64,000 bases of DNA. Source: Angiostrongylus vasorum (taxonomy: Eukaryota; Nematoda; Chromadorea; Rhabditida; Metastrongylidae). The notes under the pieces are model-generated. The model was not told where the DNA came from, did no database searches, and saw only the letters and a list, made by a program, of their open reading frames with translations. Positions 25,768-37,392 of the stretch are shown piece after piece. The translations under genes and the position numbers were made by a program. How positions within the stretch are numbered: the first letter of the stretch is position 1; every line of letters begins with the position of its first letter. Location of the stretch: assembly GCA_018806985.1 (NCBI GenBank), contig JADANN010000057.1:248001-312000 (forward strand). Direction: 5' to 3'.

Positions 25768-26110
25768 GTCGTAATAAAAACCATTAGAATCTTTACATTT
25801 TTGCCAACGAGAAGCACGTTTATCTGTACGGTTTATACGAAATTCTGGACTTCTGGGAACGATGAAGTCATAAAAGTCCCTTTCAACTTCAGCCTTGCTC
25901 CTAAGCATTTTTATTACAGTAAGCTGTCTAGATGAGTGAAGAAGTGGTGGTGGGCGGGTGCCACTTCTGACGAGTGGTAGATGGGGCAGGTCTTCATAGA
26001 TCAGCTCGTTCAACTTTTTGGTAGTCTGTAGCGCGGCGTTTGGCTGCGTATTCTCGGAAAATTCGACAACTCAATTCGTATGGTGCCCATTTATCGACTT
26101 ATTCCTGTTT
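25768..26110 (-). CDS. Unrecognised minus-strand coding segment, frame unclear
   Basis: A GC-richer segment with two overlapping frames that both look coding. One reads DKWAPYELSCRIFREYAAK and on to KVERADL before a stop near 26005. The other, offset by one base, covers YEDLPHLPLVRSG, EVERDFYDFIVPRSPEF and RWQKCKDSNGFYYD and stops at 25765. No ATG opens the second frame, so either a splice is missed or one base is gained or lost. A CAG or AAG acceptor near 26100-26120 could begin the exon. I recognise no family. The gene would read toward the epsin-related gene on the same strand. Confidence 0.4.
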
Positions 26111-26171
26111 AAAAATCTTTTCTAAGTGCTTCGCAGCAGTTGTGATGTTTATGTTTTCTTCCGCAAGTTGA

Positions 26172-26311
26172 TGCGAACTCTTCAACTCATAGCTGCATTT
26201 GCACAGGGGACTATTGAAGGTGAGTACGAGTGCGAGAGCAGTGTAAAGAACTGTCAGTGGCTACAGCCGTCTGAAAACGTTACTGGAAAGAAGTCTATAT
26301 ACAACAGTTAA
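26172..26311 (+). CDS. Possible first exon of a secreted protein (MAM-like start?)
   Basis: Starts ATG at about 26172 with a hydrophobic leader, MRTLQLIAAFAQG, followed by YECESSVKNCQWLQPSENVT. A short leader followed by a C...C-W pattern resembles the opening of a MAM domain, and there is one N-glycosylation sequon. The frame stops at 26311. A GTGAGT donor lies inside it at about 26220, so the exon may be only the leader plus a few residues. Evidence is thin. Confidence 0.3.
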
Positions 26312-26559
26312 ATGCATATCACCAAAATTAAGCTTGCATAAACCGTAAACTTCAGGATACTCTAATCACACCAAATATCTAGAAGAGACTTGTTTCTTCA
26401 CGCTTAAAAGATATGGAGAGGTTACACTGTCTGTACAGTCCATTCATTTTCCGTTCCATTTCGTTGTGCTTAGTAAAAGTTCGGTCTCTGTCATAGGCAG
26501 TTTGCATTGTGGAGGGTATCCGGCTAGCCAAATTCTCATGCAACTGTTTCGATCTGATA

Positions 26560-26835
26560 AAAAAGGATAAAGCTCACGGCGTTGATCAATCCGTGAGGGA
26601 TGCGCCGTGCATTCGACTTCATTAAGCATCATTTGGAGGTGATTGAATGCACATCCGGCCTTTATAATTCGCGGTGGTCTAGCGATGTATCAAGTCAATG
26701 CTGCTATCCTCCCAGACAAGTCTGGTACTAGTTTGCCGACCGCGGAAGGATGGAAGGTTTGGTGGGCCGTGGGCGCGGGGATCGATTCCACGTATGTGTT
26801 GCAGAGCGCCTCCGACCACTGCGCCACCCCCGCCC
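26560..26835 (-). repeat. tRNA-derived SINE with clear target-site duplication
   Basis: The best-framed copy in the window: it is flanked by the 12-base direct repeat TTCGATCTGATA (26548-26559 and 26836-26847). On the minus strand it runs from the tRNA-like head at 26835 to the tail at 26560. The perfect duplication shows retroposition by a LINE-type endonuclease and sets the element's ends. Confidence 0.92.
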
Positions 26836-26997
26836 TTCGATCTGATAGAGGTGAGTAGTGAACGTTGTGAATTCCAGTAAAATCTTTGCATATGAGATGC
26901 AACTTCTTGTTTCGAATCATGGCAAGATTCAGATTTTCTGGAATTCACCAAACATATCTTGTGCACTTTTTTTCCTCCGAAGCTTGTATTGACAAAA

Positions 26998-27335
26998 TGC
27001 ACACACAAGATTGCTGAGATATTTGCCAAACTCCGGACCGCAGGTGTTTGCGGTGGGGAACGAACGCGCTATTGTCCTTTCCGGGGAGTAGCGCGTTCAC
27101 CACCACACCATGCGGGTCCTTCGTTTCGCCTGTCTCTCAGCTAGTTCTTATCGATCTCTGCCGTCAGCAATCACCCGTCACCGGGACTGATCTGGGGAGC
27201 CCATATCGGCATTAAACCCAGTTAAGCTGAGGCTGTAGTTGAATTCACAATATTTATTTTTATTTTATCTTGTGGTTGTATTTCGCATAGCAATAACCTG
27301 CCATAAAAAGAAGAAAAGGCAGAAAATAAAAGGCT
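26998..27335 (+). repeat. Interspersed repeat family C
   Basis: Almost the same sequence as 21440-21720, followed by the inverted-repeat end seen at 21854-21916 (CAATAACCTGCC, GGCAGAAAATAAAA). It therefore links the two neighbouring pieces at 21.4-21.9 kb as parts of one element. Confidence 0.75.
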
Positions 27336-28344
27336 AAATATTATAAAATGCACACATTTGAAGAAGTGCGAATTCTTCCAGCATGATATAATGTTCTTCC
27401 ACGATGTATCGCTGCTGAGTTTTTCGAATGCAAGAAGAGCATTAAAATGTGTGTTCTATTCTGATGTATTCGTTAGAGTTCCATTTTTGTACCTGAGGAG
27501 AGGTACAAAGGCTGTTGCTGATCTAATGACCTAAGTTCTTCGACTGCTCTTGTGAATGCTAAAGAATTAGGCGTCAAAGGTAGACACTTACTAAAATTAG
27601 AAAACGTTGCCAATGTGTCAAGAAATGAAAGGAATAAAAAACCGAGACAGATAACGAGGCGTAAAAAGATTCTGAATGATTTTGCTTGTATTCGGAAACA
27701 TGATGGCGTGTGCATCCATTCCTTTACAGAATTGGATGTGTTTCAGGTATATGTCGACAACTGTATGATGAGTGGCATACCTAGACGGCTCCATGAGGCA
27801 GAAGAAAGAAGTTCAATGATCAAAATCTTGAAGAAAGCGGTGACGGTAATACAGTTTAAAGCACGGTGACCATTCTTGGCACACCATTAATTCATACATT
27901 TTTTTTTATCCTTGCATAAGGTGATCGGGTATAGAGTTGTCCTTTGAAGTGCGTTCTCCATAAAATAGTTCTGTATGGAATACCATGCATTATTGCAAAC
28001 TGAAATCGTCCAATTTGTGATTTGACACATAGTCGAAATCCCTTTATAAGTTCTACCTCCACCCGTTCACAAAATACTTTACCAGCTCACTGAATTCCGG
28101 CTTCAACATCAACCTTGAGGGTCAGTCATTTTTTTCATTCCTACTTTCGTTTTTCATTTCGGTTTTAATATTGTGCCCGAATCAGTTGGTAGGAACAGCG
28201 AACGAAGAAATCATTGCCGAAAGGATACCCTCCTCGGATCCACATCTTGGTGAAGATATTAAAACGTCCTTGCAGAGTTAACTCAGGGCTCAAGGAAGAT
28301 CACGTTGCCTAACCCAGTCTCAATACTCCGCAGACTGGGTGCTT
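27336..28344. other. No supported gene; one weak plus-strand frame
   Basis: A plus-strand frame of about 105 codons at 27552-27869 is rich in Lys/Arg/Asn and contains a possible GTATAT donor near 27749. No domain is recognised and no acceptor defines its start. I treat it as doubtful. Confidence 0.3.
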
Positions 28345-30715
28345 CCTTACATGATATCAGACTTTGAGACGGCCAGTGACAGTTTACAAAATCTCAGGTT
28401 GCACAGGCCGTCACTGAAACCTGGTCAGACGAATACACACAAGACACGCGATGGACACTTTTATTACTCTGCACTCATAATATCAGAACATTCTGCTCGG
28501 ATGCCGATCCTCATGCCCTTCTTGAAGCCACAGATCACATAAAATTTCACGCGATTCCCCTACAAGAGGCAAAATGCTGGATGACCAACATGTGCCGAAT
28601 AGATAACGGGACCTTTGTCGCCCGCAGAGAGATGAAGGTAGACTTTCCCATCCATGTGTCTATTGTCCACCTTGTCGACTCGTAGGAGATCCTTTCCAGT
28701 CGCATGGTCGTTCGCCGTCTTCAACCAACGCGTCGTAAGAAGATCACTATCATTCATTGATATGCACCAACTAATGCAGCTGATGAGTACGAATTAGATG
28801 AGTTATATTATCAGTTTATCATCCTTTTGAATGGAGAAGATTGCACAGTGATAGTGATGTTCGTCATCAAGAGCATGGTGTTAGTTCGATTCCGCTGTGA
28901 GCCAACAAAAACATCTCATCCCTCCTGGGTCGGGAAATTGGTGCCGGACTTCTCTGGGAGAAACAGGACTCCAGCGAGAATTGTTCGACCAGCATTCCCC
29001 TGACATTGAAAATGAAATGAAAATCCTCAAACAGCAACCGAAGCCACACGCCAAAACTTGGAAGACCTTCGTGGACAATGGATGCGAGGAAACGAATAAG
29101 ATGTGAGAGCTGCTGGGACTCGCACAGTAGACGTGAAGACAGATGAAAATAAAATAAAAATAGAAATAATAAATCAAAATCTTATCAGTTGGTGGAAGCT
29201 ATCCACAATGTTGAAGCGTATTATAAATTTGTTGTAGGAGAATTCAATGGCAGAATAGGAAAGCACTTGGATCAAGATGAAAAAATGAAATTGGAAACCG
29301 TGTTGCAGGACTCCTGCGCGCAGCATCCCTTTTTCATGGAGAGTCGTGTTTCCAGAAGAAAGCCGCCGCTTGGGATGGGATTCTCCTAACGGTACGACTC
29401 AAGCGGCGATGAACCATATTCTCTGACAAACAGAAGTTGGTGCCCAACTTGACACATTGATAGTCCCACCATTCTGTGCTGTTTCCGATAACGGCCTTCT
29501 TCGCCGAAAAATTCGCTTCAGTCGTAAGCCGAAGAAAACCTTCTTGACGGAATCCTCTCCAAACTTGTCTGGCAGATTAGGGAACACTCAACTGAAGACA
29601 ACGAGCTGGTTGTCGAAGGACTGAAATGTTATGCCGAATTCTCCTTAGTTCCTCAAACAAGAAGACTGGATCGTATCTCCATTACCACTGTGGAGTTGCT
29701 GGAGAAGAGTAGAAAGCTGAAGCTTGATCCTACTACAACACGTTTAACACAGCTGCTAATAAATGCTGTTTGCAGAAAAGCTTCGCAAAAAAGATCTACA
29801 TTGTCACAGGCAGAAAAATCTACTAGAACCAGCTCGAAAAGAACTAGTCTGAAAAAAATCCCGTTGTGACTTATGCTGTTATGTTTTGCTGTCAATCTTG
29901 GTGAACGAAGATTGGATGATAAAAAACTCGCCATGATATGGAATTAATAACGATGAAATTCTAAACTAACCTTTTCTGTTCCACATTCCCTGTCGTGGGG
30001 CATAATATCACCGCTGAAGAAAAGCCACTTGAAATCCTTTCCTCTGAGGTTCGAGTTGCGATAGAAAACACGGAAAAAGATTTCCGAGAAGGATTTTGAT
30101 GCTTGGAACACACGCAAACCGTCTCCACGGAAAATAGAGCTTATCGGAAATACCACCTGCTCTAGTCCCGTCATTTGTCGACTACGAAAAAAGCTTGACA
30201 GTGTAAAAACGGATGCAATACTATTAGTGGTAGTCTACTAAAAAAGTGGCCCTGTCCTGTGTAAGAACTCGAAGTGACTGTTATCGGGATTGCACCATAA
30301 ATATATTTCTTCATCGACTACTTACCACACCCATAGGAAAAGGGGTTCAACAAGAAAACACCATATCATCAAAGTTGTTTAATGCTGCCCTGCAGTGGAT
30401 AATGAAGTCATTCGATTGGGATGAGGAAAGTATATGCATTGATAGGAAATTCCCTGCCAAACCTGTGTTTTGTTGACGACATCGTCACATTCTCCAGAAG
30501 TACCAACGAAATAAAGGCGATGTTCAACGACTACAACAATATGGGAACAAAGAATATCGGACTACCCATAAATCGGAAAAAAGACCCAGTTAATAAAGAA
30601 TGGTCCTCTTGTAACAGAGACCACATCGTACGCATACGTTGGACAATTATTGAACAAGAACAAAGACATGAAGAACGAATTAGACAGAAGATGAGGAAAG
30701 CTGTTGTCTGGTAAT
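28345..30715 (+). mobile_element. Degenerate RTE-clade LINE, interrupted
   Basis: A broken non-LTR retrotransposon of the RTE type common in strongylid genomes (endonuclease plus reverse transcriptase). From 5' to 3': endonuclease start CTHNIRTFCSDADPHALLEA near 28470; HVSIVHLVDS near 28650; KFVVGEFNGRIGK near 29230, with the N of the endonuclease DFN motif kept but D changed to E. Reverse-transcriptase pieces follow near 30310-30720: TTPIGKGVQQENTISSKLF and PNLCFVDDIVTFSRSTNE, which keeps a DD pair. Many stops and frameshifts make it inactive. A separate insertion splits it at 28815-29188. The left arm of the giant inverted repeat starts at 30691, within its 3' part. Confidence 0.85.
28815..29188 (+). 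mobile_element. SINE-like insertion nested in the LINE
   Basis: About 370 bases that interrupt the LINE reading frame exactly: the codons before (ending TTATATTATCAG) and after (TTGGTGGAAGCT) join in frame once the insert is removed. The 7-base TTATCAG occurs on both sides (28808-28814 and 29182-29188) as a target-site duplication. Inside are a box B-like GTTCGATTCC near 28890 and a GGTCGGGAAATTGGTGCCGG block like the tRNA-derived SINE body. It has its own 3' block (GCACAGTAGACGTGAAG) and an A-rich end with AATAAAATAAAAATAG. It is a second, related SINE family. Confidence 0.8.
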
Positions 30716-30859
30716 TGTATGAATGGTTAGGAAATGTGATACGGTGTTATGCGCGTAGTTTTCGGACCCACCTTTGTCTCACGCTACACCTCTATGGCGC
30801 CAGTGAATAGGAATCAGGTTCGCTTGTCCGCCAACGGATTACCGCTTCATCGAAGATGA

Positions 30860-31205
30860 GAGGTGTTCCTCGGTATCGGGCTGCGATGCACAGCGGGGGG
30901 AATCAACACCATCAGGGTCTCTCATGCTGAGAAGGAGTCCCGCATTTCCATGAGGAAGCCCAGATAAAAGTAAACCGAGACTACCAGGATCTACCACCAT
31001 GCTGGTATCAGATTAGTCACATAGTGGCAAATCTCCCTCTGATCTACTAAGACTGCGATTGCTTGTGGTGGTGACGACCGGGACTTTGGCCAGGCTGGAG
31101 ACTCTAGGGAGCCACAATGGCTAAGCCAGCAAAACTCCGAAACAGTGGAAGTTATGCTGGGGCCCGCATAACCAGTGAAGAAGGGCCATCCTACTATGCA
31201 AGTAT
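30860..31205 (-). repeat. Interspersed repeat family B (left arm)
   Basis: Family B copy near the outer edge of the left arm, with its mirror at about 58695-59040. It shows the usual blocks, including GGTGGTGACGACCG and the GGGCCATCC end. Confidence 0.8.
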
Positions 31206-31802
31206 TTGTGTAGTAACTGATTATCTCGTGGCCAATAACCTGAATCACCACGAAAGGTAGGCGATTGTAGTTTCCGCAGTTGAATAAAATGCTGCTACTG
31301 GTCTAGTGGTCGTGGTTGTACTAGTGACGGTGTACACAACTGTGATACTTTATTCGAACACAATTGTCAAATTTCATAAGGTATATTTCAAACTACTATA
31401 CAAGTGAAGTTCAATTCAGTGCTTTCGGGAGCTGGATTGACTCCTCGAATTTTTTTCTCGGTTCAAAAAGTCTTCCTCAGGCGGCAATAGTGTTCCCAAA
31501 CATTCGCACGTTTCCGTTATTGGTTGTCGGAACGACGACCGATGCCCAGATTTTTGACATACAAACGCAGAAACTCCTTCATCAAGAAAGCATAGACAAG
31601 GAAATGAGTGTTGGTTTGTCCTGGTTTTTTCAAAACTACTGATTTTACTTTTACGAAAAAAGTAAACGAACTTCGCCACATAATGCAAAGCAACTGTGCT
31701 AATCAATCATTTACACTACTTTACTGTTCACTTATATTTAGACTACTACAACTTTAATACTTTTTCAATAATGAATGCACTCTAAATTTTGTCCCGGTGT
31801 AC

Positions 31803-31947
31803 TTACCACTAAAAAACCCATCTTATTAATGCAAATGAATCCCTTCACGGTGCATTCGTATGCCAAGACACACATAATGTGATTTTTGTCAATGCTAAAG
31901 ACGTCAAATTTTTTCTGATTGCAGTCATTGCTTTGTTTTGCACTCAT
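31803..31947 (-). CDS. Doubtful open frame inside a WDR54-like intron
   Basis: An ATG-initiated frame (MSAKQSNDC..., then KFDVFSIDKNHIM, ending GFLVV) stops at a good GTAAGT donor. It runs opposite to the WDR54-like copy, inside its third intron, with a mirror at 57953-58097 (+). I see no downstream exon and no known family. It may be a nested small gene or chance. Confidence 0.25.
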
Positions 31948-34571
31948 ATTTCTCTTAACAAATGCTTTTGAAAGTTATTTAAATCTTTACTCCTTATGTA
32001 CGATGCCTCTGAGAGTTCATAAAATGAACAAGTAATTTTCCAGATGGATTGAAATTCCAAAATTGATTTCTCTCTTTTTCTAATCCCTCGGTTTAGGAGA
32101 CAGACAAGAGCTTTTTTGTGGAACAGTTTTTGTCGTGGAATAACCTGGAACGACAATTTCATCTTAGTAGGTAAGACATTGCATACTCTGCGCGGATTTC
32201 ATAAAAATTTTGCTGATAACAGTACAGGAACATCATCTGGGCATATTATTCAATTCCAGTGCAATGGTGAAACCTCGATAGTGACGAGGAAATGCTTAAG
32301 GGTATGTTTAGTTAGTGCATATCTTCTACCGCCTTCTTGAAGTGAATTCAGTTTCAGTTCACGAGGTTGCAGAATATGTAGACAAAAATAGCACCTATGT
32401 TTCTCCATTGTGTAAGGGTTTATCCTAATGAGTTTGGTTCAGACTGAGTTTTAGTTACCCTTCTTTATGAGTGACATCTCGAGACTTTGGCGAATACAAT
32501 ACTACTAAATCATCTGTCATTCATGTAAGCATTTAGTAAGTCTAGCGGACGCCTCTTGAGTCAGCGTTTGTATCCCCACGTAGTAGCTTTAGCTGGTTCC
32601 TACTGATCATCTGAGGGATATAAAGAGCATTAAATTTCCATCAGACCTTCCGTGAAGTAGAGTGGTTACTGAGTCAGTGGACATACTGGTGTTCGCTTCA
32701 CATCTACTGGACCCCAACGCTTCTTCGATGGCTTCTTTGCGACAGTTCTCTCACACAAGCTATCTCATCAGCTGAATTTCAATCGTCAACGAAGTTCAGC
32801 ATTTCGGATTCTTTCTCCTATCGACGTGTAATGGGAGTTGAATCACTTCTCAATGGCATCTTCAAGAGGTTTGGCTACACTTTCTTATCACTGAACATTC
32901 AGACGCTTATTAACACATTTTTCGGAAACTATTTGCACAGTTATTTAGCCATCATTTATGTTATTATATTTTCTTAACTATTGCTCTTTAAACTATTGTT
33001 CAAAAAAATCTACTTCTGTTATTGACAAAACTAATTACGGTAATATAATTGATTTCTCACAACTTGACTACTACAACTGGGAATAGCTTTTGATGCAAAA
33101 ACGATTCATAGATTCCCACTGAGATGCGGAATCCATTTGGATTCTTTCTGAGACAATCACAACTTCAAGGAGAAAACTAGTGGGAGAGGAAAAGTCTAAA
33201 TCTGCAACGCGAAAAAATGTGAAAAATCTTTCTGAAAACTGACTAATATCAGTGCGTAGTTTCTTAGAAATATAGTCTCCAAATACTAAAACAACTTCTA
33301 ATAATGGAATTGTAATGCATCTCATTAGAGAATATTTTGTTACTCTGATTCAAGCTACAGGTTCAACGTGCTTGGTGCACAGCAAGCGTTAGAAAGTGGA
33401 ATCACTTCTGGAAAAAATTAGCCCGAATAAAGTGAAAATGAGATCATCGAGCGGTGTTATAGCTAATACAATGTCGCGTTGTGCTACACTATTTTTATCA
33501 CATAACGCTAACTCAATATTGTTCTCTACGCTAATCATAGAGTAACTCAAGCCAGTGCCAGTATATTCTGCATTCGACACACCCCTTCAGAAGAGACGGT
33601 CTAGCCACGAGTAATTCATGGTTCCCTTCTGTGGCATAAATCTACCCAAAGCTAGATGTTTGGATAGGAATTTCGAGCTTCCAAGATGTGATATTTTCTC
33701 CAGGACATGTTCTCTTGCTGTATCACCACAGCTCGAGAATCAGAAACAACTGAGGCCACAATAGAACGGTGGGCCATCTAGGGGGTGTCGTATATAGTAT
33801 TTAGCAGTCTCTCATAGTTTTCTTATTTTCTTAGTCTAGCTGCTTTTCATCTTTTCTCCAAAAAACACATCGAAAAGTCACGTAAAGTGAAGTCTTAAAC
33901 TACATCCAGGTTAGGTTTTCTTCTAGAGAAATCACTTGGCTCTTAGGAACATTCTGCCAGCATAGCTGATATGGCTACTTGCCGTTACGACAAGGTCACT
34001 TGTTCCTGTGATTGCTCGGGAACAATTATTGTGTGGAACAAATGCTTTAAAGGAGTACAACTGAAAATGGCCACGCAGTAAGCTTCATCGCAGTGATTTT
34101 ACAGATATTAGGAATGATTTTACAGATATTAGGAAAAGTGCTGGTGGTTAAGATACCAAAAAAGGAGAAAAAAAAGCGAAGAAGCAAGTCCATCATTTCA
34201 TTAAGGCATCCAATAACTGCGGTGAACGTGCTGCACAAGCAAGTGATCGTGGGCACTCTTCGTGGACGTGTGCTGTTCTTTTCGATTTCTACAGGCGAAC
34301 TAATTGCTGAGGTTTGTGAACTTAGATAGATGGCGAAGAACAATGTACCTATTTTGTAGCCATTCTTGCGAGAGAAAACGAGAAAAAAACATGTACTAAC
34401 TGCGTTGGTGTCCTGGGATCAACGACACCAAACTACCCAGAATCAAACTGAATCATGAACACTTGCGAGTAGCTTCGCTTATGTCTTGCGAAGATGGCTG
34501 AATGCACGTTAGGTTCTTGACTTGCGAGAGGCCTACTCATCGTACTGGTGTGTGAAATGAATAACTTTAAA

Positions 34572-34922
34572 CAAATTATAATAGGCTGTAAATAAAAAAG
34601 TTCACACTGTGATTTCGACTATAGCGTCAGCTTAACTGGCTTCACTGACGATTTGAGCTCCCCAGATCAATCCCGTTGGCAGATGATTGCTGATGGCAGT
34701 GATCGATAGAAAACTAACTGAGAGATAAGCGAAATGAAGGACCTACATGGTGTGGTGGGGGAACGCTTTAGCCCCCGGAAAGGGTAATATCGGGTTTGTT
34801 CCCCACCGCTGCACCTGCGGTCCGGAGTTTTGGAAATATTTCAGTATCATTGTAGTTGCATCACACATAATATCGTGCCGTGAAAAATTGTAATACGCAG
34901 TAAATAAAAAGTTAGCATTGTG
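34572..34922 (-). repeat. Interspersed repeat family C, diverged (left arm)
   Basis: A diverged copy with GGTGTGGTGGGGGAACGC, CTGCGGTCCGGAGTTTTGG and CTTAACTGG blocks in minus orientation. Similar GTAAATAAAAA(A)GTT stretches lie at both sides (about 34589 and 34899). It sits between the last WD exons of the left copy; the mirror is at about 54980-55330. Confidence 0.65.
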
Positions 34923-35039
34923 AAAAAATTTTTTGTCTTCCAAAACAAGAGTGGCAGCAATCCGACGCGCATAAAGGCATAGCAGTTTGTGTGGCATAAG
35001 CATGAATGACTTGACTGTACGGGGTTAGGGATTAAACTA

Positions 35040-35098
35040 TTGTCCATGTTTGTATTGTAGCTCACTTCCAACCACTGCGCTACTTGTACTTCCGATCC
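35040..35098 (-). repeat. SINE head fragment (left arm)
   Basis: Only the tRNA-like 5' part is present (minus strand: AGCGCAGTGGTTGGAAGTG), with no body or tail. The mirror is at about 54802-54860. Confidence 0.6.
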
Positions 35099-36527
35099 GC
35101 TTAGGTTGAACATATTTGCTGATGTGCAGTTTAGAAGGTACGAAGGAAATAAATAGGGAATGGGAAAACGGTGTAAAAAAGATGATTAAGAGTGATGTTT
35201 TTCCCGAATTCCTACCATTTCAGATCTTCGCACACGCAAGATCTGTGACATGCGTTTCTGTAGCACCTGAAGCTGGTTATGTACTAAGCGGATCTGAGGA
35301 CGGTCGGTTTATCGTGTACAAGCTACATATGATGAAAGCTCAAACATTTCAAGTGAGTATTAAGCCCAACATTCACAGTCTTATTGTTTTTTCTTCGCAC
35401 AAAGGGAATTTACAGTACAGTCGTACCACGGACATTTACGTAAGAATTCTGTACATAGGGATTTTCTTCAGTGTAGTGAGAAATGTGAAGGCACAGCAGC
35501 ACTAGCAGTGGTTAATATTTTGCCATTTATTGAGTGTACGAAATGTTCACAAGTGAAGTTTTTCAACTTTCGTGTGCTTAAAAACTAGACATCATGTTAC
35601 TCTCAAGAGTTAAGGTGAATTGAAGCCGAAATCACGAAAATATCTTATGAACACGAACTTCTGCTTCCTAACATGTATGGCATAAACAACTCAATTTCCG
35701 GTTCCTTGCATACAACGCTTGTCTAACAAATTCTACCTTCATTTTTTTGCCACTCTTACTTCTATTCTTGTTAATGTTATTACCACTATTATTGTTATTA
35801 TTAATATTATCATTACAAGCGGCATTCTTCTTTTCAGTGACATTTTCTTTGTTGACCTTGTTCAGAGTTGAGCACAAGAACAGATGAAATCACTTGAAGT
35901 AACGTAGTGGTACAGAGGTGATCAACCCCTCAGATGACTGAAAGTCACGTCTATTTTTTCATTTCGTATGAAAGTTTGGCATTTCAGGTGGAGTATTTGT
36001 ACTGTGATGAACTCCCGAATTGTGGAATAATGGGAGCTCAGTTCACAAATAGTCGCGGGAAGTAACATCGCGGTTGCTTGCTTTGATCGAAACGTCCTAT
36101 ACGGATATCACATGGTCAGAAACACGGCCGCATAAAAACTAGAGTGTGAAAAAACTCTTAGTGATCATTCTTACATATTTATAGCAGTGGAAGTGAAGAA
36201 TTACAAAAGACATGTGCATTGTTATTTTTTTGCGCTGTATCCAACGAATAAAGAAGAAAATGCCAAATAAAAAATGCAGAGACGATAGAGTACAGGACAG
36301 GTGGTATTGGCGGTAGGCAACGGAATGCATGGCGCTGAGAATGAGGGCAGGTTTGACTTCATTCTTGCACAAATATGCATGAGAACACAATGCAAAACTT
36401 GGAACACTAGCTACACTTATAATTATCAAAAAGAGGAAAGCAGTCAACACCAGTTGACTATAGTCTCAAAAAAATTGATCAACTCCTTTTACTGAGCAAT
36501 GTAGCAACAACTTCTCCCTGAGGTTCG

Positions 36528-36796
36528 CCGGCTCATCGTGGCTGGGAGCTGTTCCTGAGTGTCGGCCTAAGGCATTCAGTGGGGAGATTCATCCACCTGG
36601 CAGAGTCTCCCAAGCTGAAAAGGAGTCCGGCGTTTCCATCAGGAAGCCTAGCTAAGATTAAACCAACAGCAAGCTCCATCACCGTCCTTGTATCAAAGTC
36701 GCATGGTGGCAAATCTCCCTCTGATCCACTACGGTACCGACTGCCGGTGATGCTGGTGTCCACGCAACCATTGAGGACGGGCCATCCAAATATCCA
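36528..36796 (-). repeat. Interspersed repeat family B, partial (left arm)
   Basis: Shortened copy of family B. Its GGGCCATCCAAATATCC end runs directly into the target duplication of the next SINE, so that SINE landed at its edge. The mirror is at 53104-53372. Confidence 0.75.
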
Positions 36797-36808
36797 AGTA
36801 AGTTGATA

Positions 36809-37095
36809 AAAGGATAAAGGATTAAGCTCTCGGCGTTGATCAATCCCCCGGGTGGATGTGCCATACATTCGACTTCATTAAGTGTCGTTGGAGGTGATTG
36901 AATGCATATCTGCCCTTTACAATGTCTCGCGGTGGCCTACCGATGTATCGAGCCAGTGGTGCTATCCTCCCAGACTAGTTGGTACCAATTTGCCGACCCC
37001 GGAGGGATGGAAGGTTGGTTGGGCCACGAGAGCAGGAATCGATTTCACGTGTGTGTCGCAGTGGCGCCTCCAACCACTGCGCCACACGCGTCCTT
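36809..37095 (-). repeat. tRNA-derived SINE with target-site duplication (left arm)
   Basis: Flanked by AAGTAAGTTGATA (36796-36808) and AAGTAAGTAGATA (37096-37108), a 13-base duplication with one mismatch. The mirror copy at about 52805-53091 carries the same flanks, so insertion came before the arm duplication. Confidence 0.88.
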
Positions 37096-37392
37096 AAGTA
37101 AGTAGATAAGATTAGAAAACTATGGCTCTGTCCACAGGACATTTTGCATTATTGGTATTGTATTGTAATTGGTAAATAAGAGCTAAAAAACGAAATGGAA
37201 CGGCACGCATGTGCATGGTTCGGTGTACACAGAATGGCAAATCAATTTTGGGAATACTGGAGAAAAATAACGACGCGACTCGGCCTATCACTCTCAAGAA
37301 ATGCCATCTCTAGAAGGTACACGAAGAAAATAGGAAAAAAGAGGACACCGAAAAGAAGTGAACTGTGTTATGTTATGTGAGAACTGTGAGAA

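Larger units (their letters stand above)
31481..36135 (+). pseudogene. WDR54-like gene, 5'-truncated copy (left arm)
   Basis: Mirror of the complete gene on the right arm but lacking exons 1 and 2, which lie outside the repeat. Exon equivalents: 31481-31609, 32097-32170, 32228-32301, 33947-34077, about 34182-34311, 35224-35352 and 35988-36135. It also differs at two coding sites. The run in exon 4 (about 32111-32116) has six Ts where the right arm has five, which breaks the frame. The last exon has CGCGGGAAG where the right arm has CGCGGAAG, giving an early stop after NSRGK. The second change is shared with the spacer copy. Without a start, promoter or signal exons it is unlikely to make the protein, though transcription from outside cannot be excluded. 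Confidence 0.8.
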
